Shown here in pieces: positions 6,192 through 10,767 of a stretch of 10,767 nucleotides of DNA. Within the stretch, counting starts at the first letter, position 1; each line of letters begins with the position of its first letter. The notes beneath the pieces were generated by a model. That model saw nothing but the letters and a program-made list of their open reading frames with translations, did not search any database and was not told the origin of the DNA. Both the position numbers and the translations under genes were made by a program. Location: contig JACQHO010000089.1 of assembly GCA_016198945.1 (NCBI GenBank), forward strand, positions 1-10,767, in the 5' to 3' direction. Source of the stretch: Nitrospirota bacterium. GTDB taxonomy: Bacteria; Nitrospirota; Nitrospiria; JACQBZ01.

Positions 6192-7760
6192 TCAATGCCT
6201 GAAATGTCTCATGCCCGTTAAGATCATCGCCAACCCGTGCTCGTCCGCGGCGCGGATCACCTCTTCGTCCTTGATCGAGCCTCCCGGCTGAATCACGGCC
6301 GTAATCCCGACCTTGGCGGCCTCGTCCAGACCGTCCCGGAATGGGAAGAAGGCGTCCGAGGCCATCACGGTCCCGGCCAGCGGCGACTGAGCCTTCATCG
6401 CCGCGATCCTCACCGAGTCGACGCGGCTCATCTGGCCGGCCCCGATTCCGATCGTCCGTCCGGGCCTGGCGTAAATGATCGCGTTGGACTTGACATGTTT
6501 GCAGACGATCCAGGCAAAGGCCATCGCGTCGTACTCGTCCTCCGTCGGCCGGCGTTTCGTGGCGACCTTCAACTTCCGCACGTCCTCGATCCGGCCCAGG
6601 TCCCGGTCCTGAAGAAGCAGTCCTCCGACCACCCGTTTCATGTCCATACCGCCCCTACGGTCCCGGGTTTCCTTCAGCGCGGTGCCCGCGTCCAACAACC
6701 GGAGGTCGCGCTTTTTCTTGAAAATATCCAGCGCGCTTCGCTCAAAACCGGGGGCGATCACGATCTCCACAAACATTTTGGCGATCTCTTCGGCCGTCTC
6801 GGCGTCCACGGGCCGGTTGAAGGCGATCACGCCGCCGAAGGCAGAGACGGGATCGGTGGCGCGCGCCTGGGTGTAGGCTTCGAGGAGCGTATCGCCGGTC
6901 GCCACGCCGCATGGGTTGTTGTGCTTGATGATGACGGCCGCCGTTTCGTCGAACTCCTTCGCCAGCTCCAGGCCGGCGTTGGCGTCCAGAAAATTATTGA
7001 ACGACATCGCCTTCCCCTGAAGCTGTTTGGCCGTCGCCACCGAAGGCTCGGAAACCTGGAACTCCCGATAGAAGGCCGCCTGCTGATGCGGATTCTCCCC
7101 ATAGCGAAGATCCTCGACCTTTTCAAAATGAAGCGTGAAGAAGCCTGGGAAGCGCACCCGGTCGGCCTCCTTCGCATGGCTCTCAAGATAGGTCGAGATG
7201 ACGCTGTCGTAACGGGCGGTATGCGCAAAAACCTTTTTCGCCAGCGCCAGGCGGGTTTCCTTTGAGACGGATCCGTTGCCGCCTCGAAGTTCCTCGAGGA
7301 TTTTGGGATAATCGTGCGGATCCACGAGGACCGTCACATGCTCGAAGTTTTTGGCCGAGGAGCGAAGCATGGCCGGGCCGCCGATGTCGATATTTTCGAT
7401 CGCCTCCTCGAAGCCGCAGTCCGGTTTGGAGACGGCGGCCTCGAACGGATAGAGATTGACGGCCACGAGATCGATCGGCTCCAGACCGTGCTGCTTCATC
7501 TGGGCCAGATGCGCCGGATCGTCGCGCCTCGCAAGAATCCCCCCGTGGACCTTGGGATGGAGCGTTTTGACGCGGCCGTCCAGCATCTCGGGAAACCCGG
7601 TGAATTCGGCGACGTCCTTGACCGGAATGCCGGCCTCTTTCAGAGCCCTGGCCGTTCCGCCGGTGGACAGGATCTCGACCCCCATCGCGGCCAGTCCCTT
7701 GGCCAGATCCACCACGCCCTCTTTATTGGACACGCTGATCAGCGCCCGCCGAATCTTCAT
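6192..7760 (-). CDS. purH: Bifunctional AICAR formyltransferase / IMP cyclohydrolase
   Basis: PurH carries out the last two steps to IMP: transfer of a formyl group from 10-formyl-THF to AICAR, then ring closure. The 522-aa length is typical. The N-terminal MGS-like cyclohydrolase domain shows SNKEG (11-15), STGGT (32-36), LDGRVKTLHPKVHGG (60-74) and NLYPF (102-106). The C-terminal transformylase domain shows RYGENPHQ (219-226), SFNNFLDANAGLEL (253-266), the catalytic KHNNPCG (279-285, His280) and ends IQPGGSIKDEEVIRAADEHGLAMILTG-type, followed by MRHFRH. The ATG at 7760 has GAGG 5 nt upstream. It lies 23 bp after the membrane methyltransferase gene and is presumably co-transcribed from 8377-8405. 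No frameshift or missing residue is seen. Confidence 0.98.
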   Translation of the reverse strand: MKIRRALISVSNKEGVVDLAKGLAAMGVEILSTGGTARALKEAGIPVKDVAEFTGFPEMLDGRVKTLHPKVHGGILARRDDPAHLAQMKQHGLEPIDLVAVNLYPFEAAVSKPDCGFEEAIENIDIGGPAMLRSSAKNFEHVTVLVDPHDYPKILEELRGGNGSVSKETRLALAKKVFAHTARYDSVISTYLESHAKEADRVRFPGFFTLHFEKVEDLRYGENPHQQAAFYREFQVSEPSVATAKQLQGKAMSFNNFLDANAGLELAKEFDETAAVIIKHNNPCGVATGDTLLEAYTQARATDPVSAFGGVIAFNRPVDAETAEEIAKMFVEIVIAPGFERSALDIFKKKRDLRLLDAGTALKETRDRRGGMDMKRVVGGLLLQDRDLGRIEDVRKLKVATKRRPTEDEYDAMAFAWIVCKHVKSNAIIYARPGRTIGIGAGQMSRVDSVRIAAMKAQSPLAGTVMASDAFFPFRDGLDEAAKVGITAVIQPGGSIKDEEVIRAADEHGLAMILTGMRHFRH

Positions 7761-7783
7761 CTCACCCTCGCCGTGCGTTCATC

Positions 7784-8347
7784 TTATCCCAGACTGAACC
7801 AGTATCGCAAGCCGATCGCGATGATCCCAACGGCCACCGAAAAGGCTGTTCCACCCTCGCTGTTTTCATGAAACCACTTCCAATTCCAACGTCCCGTTCC
7901 GCGGCCCGCGTAGGGACGGAGATTCGGAAGATAGTCCGGAACGGCCCGATCGTAATCCACCCAAGCCTGGCCGAAATGCTCAAACAACCGCTGCCCTTCA
8001 CGCTTTTTCTTGAACGGGGCGTAATAGATGAAGAAGATCGCCAGACCGACCAGCAGAAGGTAGGGATTTCTCGCCATAAAACAAAAACCGATCAGGATCA
8101 AAAGCGTTCCAAGATAAAGCGGGTTTTTTACGTAGGCATACGGCCCGGTCGTGGTGACCTCTCTTGTCTTTTTCAAATGGCCCGCCGCCCAGATCCGCAG
8201 CGCCTCCCCGGCCAGGACGATGACCAACCCCGAAAGAAGCCAGCCCGGCGTCGGCCGGGCAAAAATCAACAGAAAAACCAGGGATAGATAAACTGGAACC
8301 GTCTTGACCGTCACGCGCCTGAGTCGCTCGACGATGAGTGTCGCCAT
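7784..8347 (-). CDS. Membrane methyltransferase of the isoprenylcysteine carboxyl methyltransferase / phospholipid methyltransferase family
   Basis: The 187-aa protein starts at ATG 8347 with GAGG 8 nt upstream. Hydrophobic segments lie at about 15-32, 35-56 and 77-111, with another near the C-terminus (168-185). The signature GPYAYVKNPLYLGTLL (68-83) and the later EGQRLFEHFGQAWVDY (117-132) with a following Pro are the SAM-binding elements of the ICMT/PEMT-like fold (Pfam ICMT or PEMT). Bacterial members methylate various lipids or small hydrophobic substrates; the substrate cannot be told here. It is the first gene of the operon that continues with purH and purD. The link to purines is not obvious; with the downstream glycosyltransferase and flippase it could belong to a lipid-modification set, or simply share a promoter. 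Confidence 0.85.
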   Translation of the reverse strand: MATLIVERLRRVTVKTVPVYLSLVFLLIFARPTPGWLLSGLVIVLAGEALRIWAAGHLKKTREVTTTGPYAYVKNPLYLGTLLILIGFCFMARNPYLLLVGLAIFFIYYAPFKKKREGQRLFEHFGQAWVDYDRAVPDYLPNLRPYAGRGTGRWNWKWFHENSEGGTAFSVAVGIIAIGLRYWFSLG

Positions 8348-8376
8348 ACGATGAACCTCGTATAAAAAGTGTCGGT

Positions 8377-8405
8377 AGAATATCAGATGGACGACGGGAA
8401 TTCAA
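8377..8405 (-). promoter_or_regulatory. Sigma70-type promoter of the methyltransferase-purH-purD-glycosyltransferase-flippase operon
   Basis: On the minus strand, TTGAAT (8400-8405) and TATTCT (8377-8382) are separated by 17 nt; each matches consensus at 4 of 6 positions. The -35 box and spacer length equal those of the lipoprotein promoter at 1598-1626. The predicted start near 8370 gives a leader of about 23 nt with the Shine-Dalgarno in place. No riboswitch-sized leader is available, so purine control, if any, would be through a repressor. Confidence 0.6.
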
Positions 8406-8449
8406 GGAGGAAATGGGCGAGGCGATTCAGGATGAATAACCACCACACG

Positions 8450-8500
8450 CTCCCGCACGCGAGGCCGAAAGGGACGGGATTTCTCCAGGTCCGACCCGAC
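8450..8500 (-). repeat. REP-like element, copy a
   Basis: Read on the minus strand, this copy begins GTCGGGTCGGACCTGGAGAA and ends with a CG-rich block, CGGCCTCGCGTGCGGGAG. The same two end blocks, with a variable middle, recur at 8913-8970, 9872-9924 and 10206-10256, always in this orientation. This copy begins 5 bp after the stop codon of the VOC gene and sits between that gene and the operon promoter. Confidence 0.7.
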
Positions 8501-8505
8501 TGCCT

Positions 8506-8868
8506 TCACGAAGAATGGAGCGCGATACGGTTGCCTTCGCTGTCCTCGATGATCGCCCGGAAACCATAAGACCCGATCGGATGCTTCGGTTGGACCACCT
8601 TGCCCCCGTTCGGCTTCACCGCTCCAACGGCCTCGTCCAGCCGTCCCTGCACGTTGAGATAGATCCGCGGCCCGTTCGACGAAGGACGGTTCTCGTCGCT
8701 TTGAACCAGACAGCCGCCGATCTCGCCCTCTCCGAACGGGAGCAGCCCGATCGATCCCACGGGAAATTTCTCCTTTTTCACCGCCGCGCCGAGCACCGCG
8801 GAATAAAACCGGATCGCCCGGTCCAGGTCCGTCACCGGAATATCACACCAAACAATCTGATGCGCCAT
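8506..8868 (-). CDS. VOC superfamily protein (glyoxalase / bleomycin-resistance / dioxygenase fold)
   Basis: The 120-aa protein starts at ATG 8868 with GGAGGGG about 5 nt upstream. It has the usual two beta-alpha-beta-beta-beta halves: residues 1-55 with IVWCDIPVTDLDRAIRFYSA (5-24) and GGCLVQ (51-56), and residues 66-120 with RIYLNVQGRLDEA (68-80), GGKVVQPKHPIGSYG (88-102) and the terminal EDSEGNRIALHSS (108-120). This matches the COG3324-type predicted lactoylglutathione-lyase-related proteins. Likely metal-site residues include His3 and a Glu in the terminal strand, but the substrate cannot be inferred. A second, truncated copy of its 5' part lies at 10006-10161. The gene is flanked by REP-like copies a and b, and looks like an independent cassette. 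Confidence 0.9.
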   Translation of the reverse strand: MAHQIVWCDIPVTDLDRAIRFYSAVLGAAVKKEKFPVGSIGLLPFGEGEIGGCLVQSDENRPSSNGPRIYLNVQGRLDEAVGAVKPNGGKVVQPKHPIGSYGFRAIIEDSEGNRIALHSS

Positions 8869-8915
8869 GATTTCCCCTCCCCGTCTTTATCTTAGAATAT
8901 TCCTAAAATTATCTC
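8738..8915. repeat. Source copy of a 178-bp direct duplication (VOC 5' part plus leader)
   Basis: This block aligns without gaps to 10031-10208 at a constant offset of 1293 bp, with four mismatches by my count (about 98% identity). It covers the first 43-44 codons of the VOC gene and 47 bp upstream. Identity ends abruptly at both sides; on the right it ends where REP-like copy b begins. The shared leader contains a near-palindrome, TTAGAATATTCCTAA, which could be an operator or promoter element. Confidence 0.93.
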
Positions 8916-8970
8916 CCGCGCGCGAAGCCGGAGTGTGGCCTATTGTGTAGAATTTTAGTCCGACCCGGCC
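8913..8970 (-). repeat. REP-like element, copy b
   Basis: On the minus strand it starts GGCCGGGTCGGACTAAAATT and ends CGGCTTCGCGCGCGGGAG. Both end blocks match copies a, c and d, while the middle is different. It separates the VOC gene leader from the Fic-associated pair. Confidence 0.65.
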
Positions 8971-9014
8971 AGCAGACCTCGTTAATATTTCATGATGATG
9001 AACGCTTTATTTTA

Positions 9015-9023
9015 TGGTATAAT
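9015..9023 (+). promoter_or_regulatory. Extended -10 promoter placed for a leaderless mRNA
   Basis: The string TGGTATAAT is a perfect extended -10 (TGN plus consensus TATAAT, the latter at 9018-9023). No good -35 is seen at the expected distance, which extended -10 promoters tolerate. The A of the ATG at 9030 is 7 nt after the -10 box, where transcription normally begins, so the mRNA would start at or within a base or two of the start codon. Confidence 0.75.
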
Positions 9024-9029
9024 GTTGCT

Positions 9030-9233
9030 ATGTCTAAGAAGCCGCTCATCGAAACGAATCCTTATCTGAAAGATCCCAAGCAGCGACGAGCTTTAATCTA
9101 TACAACCGTCACTTCCTCTACCGCCATCGAGACCGGCCATACCGTTGTAGATCGAACAATTCAGCCCTCTCCATCATTGGAAAAAGCTATCCACGCGGCC
9201 GAATCCGAAGAGACTTATCGACCACGCCGCTAA
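9030..9233 (+). CDS. Small protein with Fic-inhibitory-type motif; putative antitoxin of the adjacent Fic protein
   Basis: This is the only convincing plus-strand gene: 67 aa from ATG 9030 to TAA 9233. It has no Shine-Dalgarno but a perfect extended -10 immediately upstream. The protein starts MSKKPLIETNPYLKDPKQRR, followed by a predicted helix with TSSTAIETGH (residues 28-37). S30-T-A-I-E34-T35 resembles the inhibitory-helix motif [S/T]xxxE[G/N] of Fic antitoxins and of self-inhibited Fic proteins (often SSxIEG); the final position is Thr rather than Gly or Asn. The remainder is polar, with a charged C-terminus (EETYRPRR). The Fic gene next door has no such motif of its own, which supports an antitoxin role. 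The last 47 bp overlap the 3' end of fic on the other strand. The function is inference; that it is a gene is fairly likely. Confidence 0.68.
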   Translation: MSKKPLIETNPYLKDPKQRRALIYTTVTSSTAIETGHTVVDRTIQPSPSLEKAIHAAESEETYRPRR

Positions 9234-9840
9234 ACAGCCTTTCCATCGGCTTATAGTCACGATCCAGACCTGCTCGCACAGCGCCAAAATAATCCTTCCG
9301 CCTACGACCTTTAAGCACACCGAAATCCAAAAGGGGCAGACCGGCCTGTGACGCCATCAGGTTGGCCAATAGACGGGCAACACGACCGTTTCCTTCCCGG
9401 AAAGGATGGATCAGTATCAATTCGGTATGCACAATAGCCAACGCTTCAATAACCTCGCTCCTTGAATCAAAACGACATGGCGTGAACTTGCAAAGCAGGT
9501 CCTTTTCAAACTCGGTCATCAGTTGGGGGATCTGTCCTGCCGCGGCAAATGGGAGATCCGCTTTGGCCAAGTTCACCCGCCGATACCGACCCGCCCACCC
9601 ATAAATAGGTCCCAGCCATATCTTGTGAATCTTGCAGACATCGTCCGCCGTGAAACAATGATTCTCATCATAAATTTGGAGCAGCTCTTCGAGCGCACGG
9701 ATCTGTTCTTGCTGCTCAATCCGGTCCATCTCGCGTTTGGACTTAATGCCCAATAAATTCTTGAGCACCTGTCTACGAGATCCCGGCTCAACTTGGGCCT
9801 CCACCAACCCGGACACATCATATCGTTTAGCCTTCGTCAA
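9187..9840 (-). CDS. Fic/DOC domain protein (probable AMP-transferase)
   Basis: The 217-aa protein starts at TTG 9840: GAGG lies 7 nt upstream, an in-frame TGA occurs just before it, and the next ATG is at residue 39. The N-terminus includes GSRRQVLKNLLGI (20-32) and a helix around 36-55. The Fic core spans about 63-205, with the flap region LAKADLPFAA (91-100) and the complete active-site motif HPFREGNGRVAR (145-156), whose His145 would be the catalytic base and Glu149 the metal ligand. Intact Fic proteins usually AMPylate hydroxyl side chains of target proteins; the target here is unknown. I find no [S/T]xxxE[G/N] inhibitory motif in this protein, so an external inhibitor is expected, and the convergent 67-aa gene is the obvious candidate. 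The base composition looks less GC-rich than the pur genes, which suggests acquisition. Confidence 0.92.
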   Translation of the reverse strand: MTKAKRYDVSGLVEAQVEPGSRRQVLKNLLGIKSKREMDRIEQQEQIRALEELLQIYDENHCFTADDVCKIHKIWLGPIYGWAGRYRRVNLAKADLPFAAAGQIPQLMTEFEKDLLCKFTPCRFDSRSEVIEALAIVHTELILIHPFREGNGRVARLLANLMASQAGLPLLDFGVLKGRRRKDYFGAVRAGLDRDYKPMERLFSGVVDKSLRIRPRG

Positions 9841-9871
9841 TAGATCGCCTCATTACTAAGAACGATTCACG

Positions 9872-9924
9872 CCCCCCGCGCGCGAGGCTGGAGGGGAGCA
9901 AAGAACTTTACTCAGGTCTGATCC
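9872..9924 (-). repeat. REP-like element, copy c
   Basis: On the minus strand it reads GGATCAGACCTGAGTAAAGT at its start and CAGCCTCGCGCGCGGGGGG at its end, matching the end blocks of copies a, b and d. It lies about 30 bp upstream of the fic start, so the Fic pair is bracketed by copies b and c. Confidence 0.7.
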
Positions 9925-9984
9925 AAACCGTGCCAGAACCCTGCTTAAAATCGGCTTCCAATAAAATCATGGGATTACCTTCCA

Positions 9985-10030
9985 AAAGGTGACAGGCACT
10001 TTTCATTAAAGGTGACAGGCACTTTTCATT
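9985..10030. repeat. Two tandem copies of a 23-bp repeat
   Basis: Two exact, directly adjacent 23-bp units (9985-10007 and 10008-10030) each contain GGTGACAGGCACTTTTC. The second unit ends exactly where homology to the VOC gene begins (10031). The core resembles dispersed repeats that I associate with REP/RAYT families, but that is recollection, not a search result. Confidence 0.92.
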
Positions 10031-10161
10031 GGGAGCAGCCCGATCGATCCCACGGGAAATTTCTCTTTTTTCACCGCCGCGCCGATCACGGCGGAATAAA
10101 ACCGGATCGCCCGGTCCAGGTCCGCCACCGGAATATCACACCAAACAATCTGATGCGCCAT
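10006..10161 (-). pseudogene. Truncated second copy of the VOC gene
   Basis: From ATG 10161, 44 codons correspond to residues 1-44 of the intact VOC protein at 8506-8868, with two conservative substitutions (Thr13 to Ala and Leu26 to Ile). At 10031 the coding sequence runs into the 23-bp tandem repeat, adding MKSACHL before a stop at 10006-10008. The second half of the fold, with part of the metal site, is missing, so the product cannot be a normal VOC enzyme. The Shine-Dalgarno and 47 bp of leader are preserved and nearly identical to the intact gene. The direct duplication and the abrupt break argue for a recent copy that was then truncated. Confidence 0.9.
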
Positions 10162-10208
10162 GATTTCCCCTCCCCGTCTTTATCTTAGAATATTCCTAAA
10201 ATTATCTC
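10031..10208. repeat. Second copy of the 178-bp direct duplication
   Basis: Ungapped match to 8738-8915 with four mismatches by eye. The left end abuts the 23-bp tandem repeat and the right end abuts REP-like copy d, mirroring the source block, whose right end abuts copy b. Both duplications therefore end at a REP-like element on the leader side. Confidence 0.93.
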
Positions 10209-10256
10209 TACCACTAAGGCCGGAACGGGGCCGAAATTTACCCAGGTCCGACTCGG
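10206..10256 (-). repeat. REP-like element, copy d
   Basis: On the minus strand it starts CCGAGTCGGACCTGGGTAAA and runs through TTTCGGCCCC to a CGGCC block; the terminal GC-rich part is more decayed than in a, b and c. It lies 18 bp past the stop codon of the HigA-like gene. Confidence 0.65.
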
Positions 10257-10271
10257 TCTACGGCCCCGTTC
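10223..10271. repeat. 11-bp inverted repeat enclosing the core of copy d
   Basis: GAACGGGGCCG (10223-10233) and its exact reverse complement CGGCCCCGTTC (10261-10271) are 27 bp apart and enclose the GTCGGACCTGGGTAAATTT core on the minus strand. It ends 3 bp past the HigA-like stop codon. A long-loop hairpin is possible in the mRNA, but there is no T-run. It may mark the true ends of one element copy. Confidence 0.7.
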
Positions 10272-10274
10272 AAG

Positions 10275-10637
10275 TCATGTCCGTTTGGTTACGGTGCGTT
10301 TGGCGCGGTACGATGCGGTTGCTTCAGCCGTATGCATCCCGGTCTCTTTTCCGGCGGGTTCGAACACGACACGGACCTTGGCATGCAGTGCTTCCGCGAC
10401 ACGGCGCAGTGTGCTGAGGGAGTGACCTTCGTAGTCGGGGGACTCCAACCGGCTGACATGCTGCTGTGTCGTCCGGAGGAGCTTCGCAAGATCCTTCTGG
10501 GACAGACCGGCCTGCTCGCGAAGGGCCGCGATTTGCAGCGCCACATCCCAGGCCTCGCCCGCGCGCTTAAATCGCGCGGCGAATGCCGCATCCTTCAACT
10601 GGTCTTCGAGGTATCGATCAAAATTTGTTTTTTTCAT
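10275..10637 (-). CDS. XRE-family HTH antitoxin (HigA-like)
   Basis: The start is ATG 10637 (120 aa), overlapping the toxin stop as ATGA; an upstream in-frame extension to the window edge only reads through the toxin gene in the wrong frame. The N-terminal part (MKKTNFDRYLEDQLKD, then AAFAARFKRAGEAWDVALQI) is the typical dimerising and toxin-neutralising lead of this family. The HTH follows at about 36-68: ALREQAGLSQKDLAKLL (38-54), then TTQQHVSRLESPD (56-68), then LSTLRRVAEALHAKVRVVFEP (74-94). The C-terminal 25 residues are basic and probably disordered. It should bind the toxin and repress its own promoter, which lies outside the window. The toxin-first order is that of higBA-type modules. 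Confidence 0.92.
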   Translation of the reverse strand: MKKTNFDRYLEDQLKDAAFAARFKRAGEAWDVALQIAALREQAGLSQKDLAKLLRTTQQHVSRLESPDYEGHSLSTLRRVAEALHAKVRVVFEPAGKETGMHTAEATASYRAKRTVTKRT

Positions 10638-10767
10638 TGTCCGACTCGTTTCCGCCAATCGCGCATCCGTTCCCGTGCGGTTTCGATGTCGCGGGCCGGA
10701 ATGGTCCGGCTTTTGTTGCGGATGCCGTGCACCGCGACGATCCGGCGATTCTTCGCGAAAAACCACA
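10634..10767 (-). CDS. C-terminal part of a RelE/HigB-like toxin (Gp49-like), cut by the window edge
   Basis: In the frame beginning at 10765, 43 codons run to a TGA at 10634-10636. The product reads WFFAKNRRIVAVHGIRNK, then SRTIPARDIETARERMRDW and a basic end (RKRVGQ). The pattern of a beta-strand with IVAVHG, then Lys/Arg-Ser-Arg-x-hydrophobic-Pro, then an Ala-Arg-x-Arg helix is characteristic of the phage-derived Gp49-like/HigB branch of RelE-superfamily mRNA interferases. Its stop overlaps the antitoxin start (ATGA), as usual for such pairs. The N-terminal half lies beyond the right edge, so intactness is unknown. Confidence 0.8.
   Translation of the reverse strand, partial: WFFAKNRRIVAVHGIRNKSRTIPARDIETARERMRDWRKRVGQ

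Larger units (their letters stand above)
9841..10274. other. Gene-poor stretch between fic and the HigBA-like pair, made of repeats and a gene fragment
   Basis: These 434 bp hold REP-like copy c, a 60-bp stretch (9925-9984) in which I recognise nothing, a 23-bp tandem repeat, the truncated VOC copy with its leader, and REP-like copy d. I see no intact gene, RNA gene, transposase or terminator. It looks like debris from repeated rearrangement. Confidence 0.75.

Noticed and set aside
6237..7265. 342-codon plus-strand open frame over purH
   Set aside because: Antisense of an intact, well-conserved purH; the product shows no recognisable domain.
8413..8439. Eight-codon plus-strand frame after AAGGAGG
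   Set aside because: The ribosome-site spacing is only about 2 nt, the peptide is tiny, and the site lies beside the operon promoter on the other strand; most likely chance.
8450..10256. CRISPR array or integron attC sites
   Set aside because: The repeats are diverged, irregularly spaced (hundreds of bp) and separated by genes; no regular spacers, no integrase, and no attC-type paired arms were seen.

Overview
The window is 10.8 kb of GC-rich bacterial DNA carrying chromosomal housekeeping genes on the minus strand, followed by a small accessory region. The lipoprotein signal peptide suggests a diderm. The gene mix (pur genes beside YrdC, and a small secreted KIDG/VKDKDGKE protein of a kind I associate with Nitrospirota) makes a Nitrospirota-like or similar deep-branching environmental lineage my best guess, at low confidence.

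Layout, read as transcribed (right to left). A sigma70-type promoter at 8377-8405 starts an apparent operon: an ICMT/PEMT-like membrane methyltransferase, purH, purD, a family 2 glycosyltransferase and a COG0392 flippase-like membrane protein. The glycosyltransferase start overlaps the purD stop as ATGA. A second promoter (2834-2862), whose -35 box contains the flippase stop codon, precedes purE and tsaC (t6A biosynthesis); these two genes overlap by 53 bp. A third promoter (1598-1626) drives a coiled-coil lipoprotein and a small secreted protein, and a strong intrinsic terminator (858-895) closes that unit. A fourth promoter (823-851) precedes purM, which runs off the left edge. Four purine genes (purM, purE, purD, purH) are therefore interleaved with envelope genes.

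The right part (about 8.45-10.77 kb) is mosaic. Four diverged copies (a-d) of a roughly 50-bp REP-like element, all in the same orientation, separate it into compartments: an intact VOC/glyoxalase-fold gene; a convergent pair made of a Fic protein and a 67-aa protein with a Fic-inhibitory-type motif (S-TAI-E); a truncated second copy of the VOC gene next to a 23-bp tandem repeat; and a HigBA-like toxin-antitoxin pair cut by the right edge. The 67-aa gene has a perfect extended -10 promoter placed so that its mRNA would be leaderless.

The most interesting candidate for something new is the Fic pair. The putative antitoxin is tail-to-tail with the toxin on the opposite strand, with overlapping 3' ends, instead of upstream in the same operon as in known class I Fic modules.
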